A DNA stretch of 64,000 nucleotides, taken from Prorocentrum cordatum. Taxonomy: Eukaryota > Sar > Dinophyceae > Prorocentrales > Prorocentraceae. The notes beneath the pieces were generated by a model, which was not told where the DNA came from, searched no databases, and worked only from the letters and a program-made list of their open reading frames with translations. The DNA is taken from contig CAUYUJ010017793.1 in assembly GCA_963575745.1 (NCBI GenBank), forward strand, positions 295,001 through 359,000, read 5' to 3'. A program made the translations under genes and the position numbers. Positions 9,552 to 17,929 of the stretch are shown piece after piece. Position 1 is the stretch's first letter; every line of letters starts with the position of its first letter.

Positions 9552-12500
9552 TCACAACTTGCTCAACTCACCCGAAAGATCCAGCTCTTTGATCTCCGAC
9601 TCGATCTGCCCTTCCTCGGTCGGCAAGGTCACTGGCTGAGCCATTGGCGAGGTACCGGCATAGGGTCGCGTTGGAGGCTGCTCCATCGAAGTCGACTGTC
9701 CGGGTTCCACTGTGTCGTGCTCTCGCTTCGTGACCGGCTCACGTTCGATGGTCGGCCTCGACGTTGACGCCGTACTCGACAAAGGAACCAAGCCCGGTGA
9801 GGAAGCTGTCGTGCTTGCTGCAGGTATCGTGCTAGGAGGAGCTGTCTTGACTCTCTTGGAGTCGCCCTCTGGTAGAGTAGGCCTGTCATGTACTGGAGTA
9901 GCTGACGATACGGGAGGCATCGCCTGATCCACCTCAGCGTCCTGGGACTCTGGCAAGATGTCGCTCAACGCCTTGCTCATGTCGAAGCTGTCGTCCTGAA
10001 CAGGTACCGCTGTATGAGGTTGAGGCTGAGGTGCAGCTGGCTGTGATGGTGCCGTAAGAGGCACAGTTCGCTGCACAGGCTGAGGTAGAGGCGTAGCTTG
10101 TGGTACAGGAGCCGATAGCTGTCCCGAGGATGCTGATGGTTGAGCCCTGAGATTTGAGCCAGAGCTGTCCTGGTCTAGAAGTCTGCTGAGCTCTCCAGTG
10201 AGGTCGAGATCGTTGGAATTCGATCCGATAGTCTTGTCTTGAATGTCTTCTCGTATTGGTGGAAGTTGAGCTGTTGCTTGTTCGATGTCCAGCGACGACT
10301 TCTCTCTTATGTTTTGTCGCGATGCTTCTGGCGAGTAGGAGAGGATGGTTGATTCCCAGTCATCATCATCAGGAAGAAGGCTGACCATGTCGCGGATGTC
10401 CTGATCGATGTCCCTCATGCTCTCTGGCCAGACCTCGATGTTGCCGAGATCGTTCGTGTCTGGTATCTCGTAGTCGTCGAGGAAGGGGTTTACCGGTACC
10501 TCGGTCCGATACATAAGGAAGAAAGAGGTAACGTCCCAGGCGTCGCTCGAAAAGTCTGTGATGTTTATTCCCTTGTCTGGTCGTACTTCCTGTGCCAGGT
10601 ATTTCGTCTTATTCGAACGAGGCCAAGTGACGAGCAATCCATGATACATCCAATCCAGTGCTGGAATGCGTCTGACCGATGTACCGTACAACAGGCCGTC
10701 CACGCTCTTCAAATGGAAAACTCGCTGGTATATCTGAAGACACAGGCACCAGTGCTTGACCAATCGTAGTTGAGATACCGGAGGTGAACAGATCATGGAA
10801 CTACCGTCGAAGATTTTCCCGATCCTGGTGCACTGACCGTAGGCGGTGCCGTCGACGAGGTCCATGAGCTCAGTGAGGTTCGAGCTGTCTGTCGTGTCTT
10901 TCAATAGGTATGCGTAGTGGTTGCCTTCGCCGATTGGTATCTTCTCCAGATTGATAGTGTGTCGTCTGATGTGCCTTGTGGGTAGAATGTAGGGAATACC
11001 GTTCCAGATCACTATGCCAGTTCCCTGAGAAAGTTTGACAAGTTCCGCTGGTCCTCTCCATCCTGACTGATCCTTGCGTTCAGGTACTCGATAGATGTCA
11101 ACAGTTTCGCCAGGCTGAAGTCGCTGTCCAGGAGGTGTCTGCTGCTGCCGAGTCCGGTTGCATCTCGCGATGCGCTCTTCGACCAAGCTCTTGGCCATGG
11201 CGATCTTAGCCTGCATTCGTAGTCGAAGTGCCGACTCGAAGGGATCCGGACAGCTATCCACGGCCGGCGTCACGGAGTCCAAGGTAGTGGCCTCCATGTC
11301 GTAGTAGTCGCGAGGAGTGAATCCCAGCACCACCTGATTCGCCGTCTGGCCTCCGTAAGACACGAGTGAGTTCGAGACCATGGCCGCTTCCTGGATGATA
11401 TCTGCATTCGTGACCTGCAGGCCCTGGGCCTGAGCGCTTTTCTTCAGCTTGAGCGAGCATAGCCTGATGAGAGAAATCCATCGTTCCACCAGGCCCGTCA
11501 TGGTGTGATCATCGGTACCAGCGAAGGAACGTCTGATGTGAAATTTGTCGCACATGCGCGATGCCAATTCAGAAACCATGCCGCCCTCCTGGTCCAAGAT
11601 GAGTCTGATCGGTGGCCCGAAGTATCTGATCCAGCTGCGAAGCACCGTCGAGAGGATCTCCTCGGCGGTCCTGTCCTTGAGGAAGTCGGCAACCTTGTAC
11701 TTGCTGAACTCATCGATGACAAGGATGAAGCACTGATCCCATTGGAAGAATAGGTCCATCTGGATCCGCTGGTTGAAGTGTACTGCCATTGTAATGCCGA
11801 CTTGAGGCTTCGTGGCTGGGGGCATGAGGTCCCGACAGTCCTTGCACGCCTTCGGGATAAGAACCAGTATCTTGGCCAGGAATGGTGTCCAGCAATCTCC
11901 TTGTTTCAACAATATGGCCATATCTGGAACCGATGCATGCCAAAAACGAACATGTAGTCCAAGGAGGCAACGTATGCACTCCTTCCGGTCTTTGCTTGCC
12001 TCTGCTTCCTTCAATTTCTTCAAGAGGTTCGCAAGATTGAAGCTGGGCTTGACGTCATACCATTCCTTCTTCGCGATCTTCGGCTCCACCGGGGCTGAAG
12101 GAGATGCGGAGGCTGAGGCTGACTGTTCCGGCGCGATCGCCGGTGCCTGGTCCATGTTGCTGGTAGTGACTGGCTCCAGTGCAACCTCCTGCAGGGGCTT
12201 AACTTCTGGCTCTGCTTCGTCAGGAGGCTCTTCAGGCACTGCAACCGGAGGTTCTTCCTCAGACTCTTCCGCCTGAGCTGCCTTTTCGACTGCCGCCGGT
12301 GATGCTGCTGCCGATGCCGGAGGAGCAAGTCGAGGAGTTGCGCCAGCCATCTTGCATTGCCCTTGAATCCTACTGTGTGGTTCCGTGGTCTGCTTGCCGT
12401 GCTTGCACCTCGGGCATGCCCAATATGTAGTGACGTCGTCGTTGTCATCGTCAGGCATCACGTGGTACTCTGTAGTGACCTGTCCGATGAGCTTCATGAT

Positions 12501-15500
12501 ATCCTTGCCGATTGCGTCACACAACAACTTGGGGTAGACCGCCGCTCGTGCTGTCCGGTGTACTCCATCAGTATGTCCGACCAGCTGCCCGTGTGGAACT
12601 TTGCATTTGCAATGTCGGGCAACTCCACGAAGGCCGAATGTGCTCATGTACCGTGTCCGTTTGCGAATGGGTTCTCCAATTTCATTCACGGCTCCGAAGG
12701 GACAGTGATCTCCCACGTACGATCGCAGACCGAGACCCGGCAGAGTCTGAAGCACTGACTTGTCCCAGATCTCGCTGGTGTGGGGGTTCTCTAATGCTGA
12801 GTGTTCTCCGCGTCGTTGACCTGTCTGAATATCACCGACACACCAGTCCAGTGTAGCTTTCTGGGTCTGTCGTTCGGCTTCGCGCTTGTCTACGTCACCC
12901 TTCGAGGCCTGAGACCATGGAGTACAAGTTGGAGCCCACCAAGAGGTCTTGATGCCCAGTGTCCTCCTTACGGCCGTGAGGATGTTCTGATGATCGGCGT
13001 CCGCTAAGTTCCATCCGTATCGATAATCCACTGGAAAAGCCACCTGCAAGCCGAGTCGCATGCATCTGAGAGAAAGGCGACCACTTCCTGACATACGTTC
13101 TTGAAGATGCAACTTGAAGCCCTTCATGTGGTCGACCCAGAGCATGGCATTGTGCGGTGTAACGATAGGCAGTTGAGTCTGATGATAGAATTCCTCGGGC
13201 ATTGCCTTGTATTTCTTTTCCAGAAGACTGACATCGTCACGGTCACAAGTAGAAGGCCACTGATCTGCTCCAGTCCACTTGTCTCCGCTGAATGTGTTCC
13301 ACCGTTTGTAGAACATCTGTCGTATTTGCTGAGGTGTGCCCTTCGAACCAACTCCGACGGCATGACGAGGTCGACCTCCATGTAGATCTGCTTTGTCTGC
13401 TTGATATTCTCTCAGTCTCATTCTACTTTCTGAAGTGCTGCTGTTGAAGGTCGACTGAATGTCACTCGTCTGCGTGGCCGTCTCACTGCGTCCATCCTGG
13501 GTTCGAGCTGCGTCCTTCTGAGCCGTTTCAGAATGTCCAAGCAACTGTGGTGACGACAAGTGTGGCGACGACGACCCTACAGCGCTCGAGGCGCACGCTG
13601 CAGGGGGTCCGGACCCGTGGTAGGTCCGAGCTGTGTCCTCACCAGACATCGTCCCAGGATGACTCGAGTGCAGAGCGGTGTTGACACCAGTCTTGGTAGT
13701 CATGTTGGTATCGAAGATGAACTCCATGTAATCCTTGACCGCTTGTCGCAATATTGTCGCTTCTTCGCCGGCATTGGCAAGAGGGTCGTCGATAGGCAGA
13801 AGGTAGTGGCCTGAGTCCGTGTACAAGATACGCAAGAACGAGGTGGGTGCAACCTTTCTGCCCATAGCTCCGATATGATTGATAACCAGAACTCCATCTT
13901 TATTTGGCAGAACGTTCGCGTACATGGACCCGGCGTGCTCGATGATTGACTCGTTAGGAAGTAGGCATGGGCATTTCGAGCCTGAGCCTCCCAGAAGATC
14001 CATGGTAAACGAGCTCCTGGGTAACGCCTTCAAGTTGAGAGGAATCGTGCCGAGCCCTAGCGACGGACTGGGCTTGCCATCGATACCCGACAACTTCGAG
14101 TGCGAGTCCTTCAGCGTGATGTCTTGACCTTTTGGCCACAGCAAATGATCACATATTTCTCGGACTGCCTCGGCACCGCCCAGGCCTTTCGACGCGCCAG
14201 GGTCCACGATCAGACCGAGTCGTTGCTTTCCACGCACGCTGGTCATGAGTATCATCTCCTCGTCCTTTTCCCTTGATGCCGGGTAGCACGCGTTGTTGAT
14301 CGCAAAGAGGCTGGTATGTGGCTTCCAAAGATCAGACAGAGAACCTTTGTTAACACCCGAGTGGATCCCATCATGGTCCATGCTGTACTGCCCCGTGGTG
14401 TCCGTCTGTGATCTGACTGGCTTCTCTGGAAGCTGAAAGGCCGATGATCCTGGTGAGAGCTGTGATGAGCTGCTGATGCCGCTGACGTTGTCGGTGTTCA
14501 TGTTCGTCGTCGTGCTCATTGGCTTCACCATGTCACTGAAACTTGTTTTCTGAATAGGAGGTCCGTCGTCAGCCTGATGCCACGTACCAGGAGGAGGAGA
14601 TGTCGCTGAGGAAAGCACGCTCCATGATCCTATCGAGGGACTGTCTTCCGAAATCGCATCAAAATTGTTAGCCATCCACGGCGGCTGTCCGGCATTGGAT
14701 TGAGGCCTCCAGGATCCTGTGGACGAGGAAGAGAAGGAGCTCTGACTGTCTCTATTGCCGTTGTTGTCTCTCTTCCCTTTTCCGCGTCCTTTTCCTTTCC
14801 TCAGTCTCCTCTCGTACTCGTCGTCGGTGTATGGTCCGCCATCCTCGTAGTCCTGCTTCGTCCTGGTGTCGAAGTCCCAGTTGGACTGCTTCGTGGTCTC
14901 TGTGGAATGTCCGACTGCGAGAGCAATATCAGGAAGGTCGTCATGATACTGGTCCTGATGATGTCCACCGAAGTTGTGATGCCAAGTATGTGTGAGACCT
15001 GCTCCTGTTTTGCCGCCGCTGTCTCCTTTGCGATCACGAAGTCCGACTGGGCAATCTTGATCGCGATGCCACTTAGAGCCACAGACGCTGCAGCCGTTGT
15101 TGTCCGTCTTGTTCTTTGTCTTGCCATTTCCTTTTTTACCGCCATACAGAATGTCCGTTGAGAAGCGTTTATCATCATCACGTCCTTTGCCTTTTCGTCC
15201 TCGTCCTCGACCTTTACTGTAACCTCGACCTCGTCCTTTGCTGCGAAAGCGTCCTTTGCCTTTCCCTTTTCGTCGTCCGTTCCATCGCCATTTTGGTCTG
15301 AAGCCACTCATCTGATATGCTTCCTCGAGGTCGAGCTCGTCGAGGTATTGTTCTATCTCATCTTGTTCGTACCAATTCCAGTAACTGTCATATGCACCAT
15401 ATCGCCATTCTCCATGTTCCGTCGCATATTCTCGATAATGAAGGTCCGTGTCTTCGTCGTATACGAAATCAATATATTCTTCTTGATCTTCATCTTGATA

Positions 15501-16247
15501 GTAGGAAAGATTGTAATCATCGTCGTTCAGCTCCATATCTTCAAACGCTCCATAGTGTCCTGAGTGATGTCCACTGCCTGATGCCATTTCTTGTTTTGCG
15601 ATCCGACTGGTCATACTGTAGATTTCGTTGAACTTCGTGAGGTCTCCGTTGTGATGTAGCTTGATATCTGCAATTCTTCTGGCCGGAAGGCCGCTCCACT
15701 TGAATAGAAGGTGTGTGAGGCCTGTCGAGTTCAGCTGCAGCCCAGCTTTGCTCTCGGCCTCCTGGAACCTCTGCTTGAAGTTGAGGAGGTAGTCTTGCAA
15801 TGAGGAGGATCCGCGTCTTGTATCCCAGAACTTGTCTAGGATCTCACCCTGCCTGTCCTGGTCATGAATCTCGAACGCATCCGTGAGCTTTGCAATGAGG
15901 TGACCGATTCCTGCCGGACTGGCAGGTTGTAGTTCTGCTCCAGTGGGATCCAGCACTGCATCTTCCTTGCCGAGAGCAAGAGCCGCATCGCCACTGATGA
16001 CCACGCCATTGCGAGTGACCTTTAAGCTCATGGCCACCTCGAACGCCTTGTCAAGAAGCCGACTTGCAACGAGTGGGCCGGCCTCTTCCTCAGTGATGGG
16101 TGTGATGCGCCACCAGAGATGAAGGCGCTCGAGGAAGTGTTTGAACGTGTAGTCTGGCATGCCCGGTTTCCAGCCGGGAGGAACATATCTGGTAAACTCA
16201 GGAAGAGAATTCGGGAGCTTCCAGTCTGCACCACCACCTGTCGCCAT
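9552..16247 (-). CDS. gag-pol: Copia polyprotein: Gag, protease, methyltransferase-like domain, integrase
   Basis: About 2,231 residues from the first ATG (16,247; MATGGGADWK). The frame is open further upstream to 16,436 but has no ATG there. Residue numbers here count from 16,436. Gag is followed by a basic GKGRGR-rich region and a CX2CX4HX4C zinc knuckle (CSVCGSKWHRDQDC, about 445). The aspartic protease motif is LIVDPGASKG (about 739). Next comes a 300-residue segment resembling a C5 cytosine methyltransferase (about 1,040-1,340). Integrase follows with RFWH and CKDC zinc ligands, then a DDE triad: QMDLFF (1,558), LDQEGG (1,613), LVERW (1,649; D-35-E spacing). The tail is rich in Pro, Gln and Ser and ends in GELSKL followed by TGA. 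A similar GELSRLLDQD sequence about 200 residues earlier suggests the frame originally ran on into RT. Confidence 0.93.
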   Translation of the reverse strand: MATGGGADWKLPNSLPEFTRYVPPGWKPGMPDYTFKHFLERLHLWWRITPITEEEAGPLVASRLLDKAFEVAMSLKVTRNGVVISGDAALALGKEDAVLDPTGAELQPASPAGIGHLIAKLTDAFEIHDQDRQGEILDKFWDTRRGSSSLQDYLLNFKQRFQEAESKAGLQLNSTGLTHLLFKWSGLPARRIADIKLHHNGDLTKFNEIYSMTSRIAKQEMASGSGHHSGHYGAFEDMELNDDDYNLSYYQDEDQEEYIDFVYDEDTDLHYREYATEHGEWRYGAYDSYWNWYEQDEIEQYLDELDLEEAYQMSGFRPKWRWNGRRKGKGKGRFRSKGRGRGYSKGRGRGRKGKGRDDDKRFSTDILYGGKKGNGKTKNKTDNNGCSVCGSKWHRDQDCPVGLRDRKGDSGGKTGAGLTHTWHHNFGGHHQDQYHDDLPDIALAVGHSTETTKQSNWDFDTRTKQDYEDGGPYTDDEYERRLRKGKGRGKGKRDNNGNRDSQSSFSSSSTGSWRPQSNAGQPPWMANNFDAISEDSPSIGSWSVLSSATSPPPGTWHQADDGPPIQKTSFSDMVKPMSTTTNMNTDNVSGISSSSQLSPGSSAFQLPEKPVRSQTDTTGQYSMDHDGIHSGVNKGSLSDLWKPHTSLFAINNACYPASREKDEEMILMTSVRGKQRLGLIVDPGASKGLGGAEAVREICDHLLWPKGQDITLKDSHSKLSGIDGKPSPSLGLGTIPLNLKALPRSSFTMDLLGGSGSKCPCLLPNESIIEHAGSMYANVLPNKDGVLVINHIGAMGRKVAPTSFLRILYTDSGHYLLPIDDPLANAGEEATILRQAVKDYMEFIFDTNMTTKTGVNTALHSSHPGTMSGEDTARTYHGSGPPAACASSAVGSSSPHLSSPQLLGHSETAQKDAARTQDGRSETATQTSDIQSTFNSSTSESRMRLREYQADKADLHGGRPRHAVGVGSKGTPQQIRQMFYKRWNTFSGDKWTGADQWPSTCDRDDVSLLEKKYKAMPEEFYHQTQLPIVTPHNAMLWVDHMKGFKLHLQERMSGSGRLSLRCMRLGLQVAFPVDYRYGWNLADADHQNILTAVRRTLGIKTSWWAPTCTPWSQASKGDVDKREAERQTQKATLDWCVGDIQTGQRRGEHSALENPHTSEIWDKSVLQTLPGLGLRSYVGDHCPFGAVNEIGEPIRKRTRYMSTFGLRGVARHCKCKVPHGQLVGHTDGVHRTARAAVYPKLLCDAIGKDIMKLIGQVTTEYHVMPDDDNDDVTTYWACPRCKHGKQTTEPHSRIQGQCKMAGATPRLAPPASAAASPAAVEKAAQAEESEEEPPVAVPEEPPDEAEPEVKPLQEVALEPVTTSNMDQAPAIAPEQSASASASPSAPVEPKIAKKEWYDVKPSFNLANLLKKLKEAEASKDRKECIRCLLGLHVRFWHASVPDMAILLKQGDCWTPFLAKILVLIPKACKDCRDLMPPATKPQVGITMAVHFNQRIQMDLFFQWDQCFILVIDEFSKYKVADFLKDRTAEEILSTVLRSWIRYFGPPIRLILDQEGGMVSELASRMCDKFHIRRSFAGTDDHTMTGLVERWISLIRLCSLKLKKSAQAQGLQVTNADIIQEAAMVSNSLVSYGGQTANQVVLGFTPRDYYDMEATTLDSVTPAVDSCPDPFESALRLRMQAKIAMAKSLVEERIARCNRTRQQQTPPGQRLQPGETVDIYRVPERKDQSGWRGPAELVKLSQGTGIVIWNGIPYILPTRHIRRHTINLEKIPIGEGNHYAYLLKDTTDSSNLTELMDLVDGTAYGQCTRIGKIFDGSSMICSPPVSQLRLVKHWCLCLQIYQRVFHLKSVDGLLYGTSVRRIPALDWMYHGLLVTWPRSNKTKYLAQEVRPDKGINITDFSSDAWDVTSFFLMYRTEVPVNPFLDDYEIPDTNDLGNIEVWPESMRDIDQDIRDMVSLLPDDDDWESTILSYSPEASRQNIREKSSLDIEQATAQLPPIREDIQDKTIGSNSNDLDLTGELSRLLDQDSSGSNLRAQPSASSGQLSAPVPQATPLPQPVQRTVPLTAPSQPAAPQPQPHTAVPVQDDSFDMSKALSDILPESQDAEVDQAMPPVSSATPVHDRPTLPEGDSKRVKTAPPSTIPAASTTASSPGLVPLSSTASTSRPTIEREPVTKREHDTVEPGQSTSMEQPPTRPYAGTSPMAQPVTLPTEEGQIESEIKELDLSGELSKL
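13402..13440 (-). repeat. Internal copy of the polypurine tract/LTR junction
   Basis: Within the polyprotein frame, 39 bp match the 3' PPT-LTR boundary (6925-6960) except for a 2-bp insertion (CT), a 1-bp insertion (G) and one substitution. The shared core is CAGTCTCATTCTACTTTCT on the plus strand. A second polypurine tract in pol is known in Ty1; whether this one primes synthesis is inference. Confidence 0.75.
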
Positions 16248-16496
16248 CGCCACGTAGTCCTGGGAGTAGGAGTAGAAGGAGACACCACAGGCTTCGCTGA
16301 AGTGTACGAAGAAGAACGTAAAAAACAGGTAGATCGACCAGATCTTCTTGATGATCCGGCGCGGGCCGAGGTTCAGCCCGGTGTCGTAGTTCTTCGTCGT
16401 GACGAAGGGTCGCGCCTGGCGGCGCGCGGCGGGCACACTATCGCGCGCCCGAGCCCTGTCTGTGATGGGGCAGGCTGGAGCTGGAGCCGAACTCCA

Positions 16497-16508
16497 GCTC
16501 CGCTACCA
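16497..16508 (-). promoter_or_regulatory. Primer-binding site (initiator Met tRNA type)
   Basis: One base inside the 5' LTR, the minus strand reads TGGTAGCGGAGC. This matches the complement of a eukaryotic initiator-Met tRNA 3' end (TGGTAGCAGAGC) at 11 of 12 bases. Many copia elements use this tRNA. The dinoflagellate tRNA itself could match perfectly. Confidence 0.7.
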
Positions 16509-16509
16509 A

Positions 16510-16638
16510 ACTGAGATGTTTAGTCTTGAACTGCGCAAACCCTGAGCCCTGATGCGTACGGAACAGATACTACACTTGATCATTCACTGATCCTCTGAAT
16601 TGCTAAGCTGATCTGCTGCTGAAGCTGATATTCTCAGT
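16510..16638 (-). repeat. 5' LTR of the copia element
   Basis: Identical over 129 bp to the 3' LTR at 6809-6937. Outside it the sequence runs into CCCTCCTCCTCC, matching the CTC tract left of the other LTR. This indicates the element split a single microsatellite. Confidence 0.92.
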
Positions 16639-16985
16639 CCCTCCTCCTCCTCCTCCTCCTCCCTCCTCCCTCCTCCCTCCTGGGGCCCTTCTGGGACTCG
16701 GCAGGGGAGACCTGCAGGCCGCGGTGGGCATCTGTGGCCATCCTGGGGGAGCCTCCAGGCGAGGGGCCAGGGGAGGAGGAGGAGGAGGAGGAGGAGGAGG
16801 AGGAGGAGGAGGAGGAGGAGGAGGAGGAGGAGGAGGAGGAGGGGGAGGAGGGGGAGGAGGAGGAGGAGGAGGAGGGGTGGCCAGGGTTGGCCTGGGAGGC
16901 CTGCATCTCCCGCCCGCGGCCCCAGAGGCTCCGACTCCCTGCCCGAAGGCACCCCTCTTCCACCGCGGATCCATGCTTGGTTTAA
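16639..16985. repeat. CTC and GAG microsatellites
   Basis: CTC-rich tract at 16,639-16,680, then a 100-bp (GGA)n run at about 16,771-16,875. No gene seen. The first tract is the right half of the copia target site. Confidence 0.9.
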
Positions 16986-17170
16986 GTCGGGCCTGTCCCC
17001 CTACAGGGGGACTTTCGACGAAAAATAAAAATACCCCCCCCCAAAAAATTAAAAAATAATCCAAAAATGGTCTGGGGATTATTTTTTAATATTTTTTGGT
17101 ATTTTGGGGGCCTTTTTGGTGTATTTGTTATTTTTCGTCGGAAATCCCCCTGTAGGGGGACACGCCCGAC
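16986..17170. mobile_element. MITE-1, copy a, long terminal inverted repeats
   Basis: 185 bp starting GTCGGGCCTGTCCCCCTACA and ending in the inverted version of GTCGGGCGTGTCCCCCTACA. The inverted repeats extend about 45 bp inward, with both arms continuing CGACGAAAAATAA. The AT-rich centre is itself palindromic (ATTAAAAAATAAT). Related copies at 48,636-48,789 and 51,967-52,119 keep the termini but have diverged centres. No coding capacity; typical of a MITE. Confidence 0.88.
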
Positions 17171-17929
17171 ATAATGCTTGGTCCACGGGGCCCGCTGACG
17201 GGCCCCAGAGGCCGACGTCGACGGGCAGAGCCCCCGGAGTGGACACGGCCGCGCCGGTCCCAGGCCCGAGGCTGCTCGGGCTCCGCTGGAGGAGGCCGAG
17301 ACCCGCCCGCAGGCGCGCGGCGAGAGCACGCGGCCGCGCCAGGCTGCCCGAGAGGCGTCGCCACGGCCCCGCGCCGACGCGCGCCGACGCGCCCCCCGCG
17401 GCGGCCAGCGGTGCGGGCGGCCCGCGCGAGGCGTCAGTCCAGGCCCACCTGTCGGGGGCGCGCAGGCATGGACTGGCGGTCCATGGACCATGGATCTGGC
17501 GCGCGGTCGCCAGGTCCGCAGATCGGGGGAAGTGCCCTCCCCAGAATGCGACCGGTGCCGCCTCGTTCGGCGGCGGAAATCCGCGATTTCCCATGGAAGC
17601 GGGACCCGTCGCTCATCCACGCCCCCTTGATCCATGGTTGCGATCGCCCGAACCTGTGGGGGTCTCCGAGCGGTGCGGTGACAGACCCGGCGGCGGCCTC
17701 GGAGTCCGCAGGAAGACCTGACCGCACGGTCCGTCACAGCACAGTGATCAGTTCTGCTGACTTCTCGGAATTCGGTCTGAAGAGTCTGTCCTCCATGGCG
17801 TGGGGTACGCTGGACCCTCTCGGGGCAGCGCTCAGCGCTTGTGTCGTGAAACTCGGCGGCGGCACGCTTTGGTACCACATGCCCCCTCAGCCTACACACT
17901 AGGTCTGCATCCAGGGGCGGAAGGCCAGC
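17171..17929. other. Gene-free spacer with repeats
   Basis: GC-rich DNA with R1 copy 2 (17,453-17,650) and a short R3-like stretch with GCGGTGCGGTGACAGACC (about 17,670). No reading frame resembles a known protein. Part of it is the 3' flank of the methyltransferase gene; no poly(A) remnant was seen. Confidence 0.6.
17453..17650 (+). repeat. Interspersed repeat R1, copy 2
   Basis: The longest R1 member (see 751). It has a doubled GGTCCATGGACCATGGATC palindrome near its start and keeps the GGCGCGCGGTCGCCA core. It ends GATCCATGGTTGCGATCGCC, an end shared with the 22,583 copy. Confidence 0.88.

Larger units (their letters stand above)
6804..16643 (-). mobile_element. Ty1/copia LTR retrotransposon, complete but mutated
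   Basis: About 9.8 kb on the minus strand. It is bounded by identical 129-bp terminal repeats and by CCCTC on both sides (6804-6808 and 16,639-16,643), a candidate 5-bp target duplication inside a CTC microsatellite. The order is 5' LTR, primer-binding site, Gag, zinc knuckle, protease, methyltransferase-like insert, integrase, RT, RNase H, polypurine tract, 3' LTR. Integrase before RT is the Ty1/copia order. Identical LTRs imply recent insertion, yet the coding region has a frame change near 9555 and two in-frame stops in RT/RNase H, so this copy is probably not autonomous. The element sits in the same orientation as the other coding features of the window. Confidence 0.93.
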
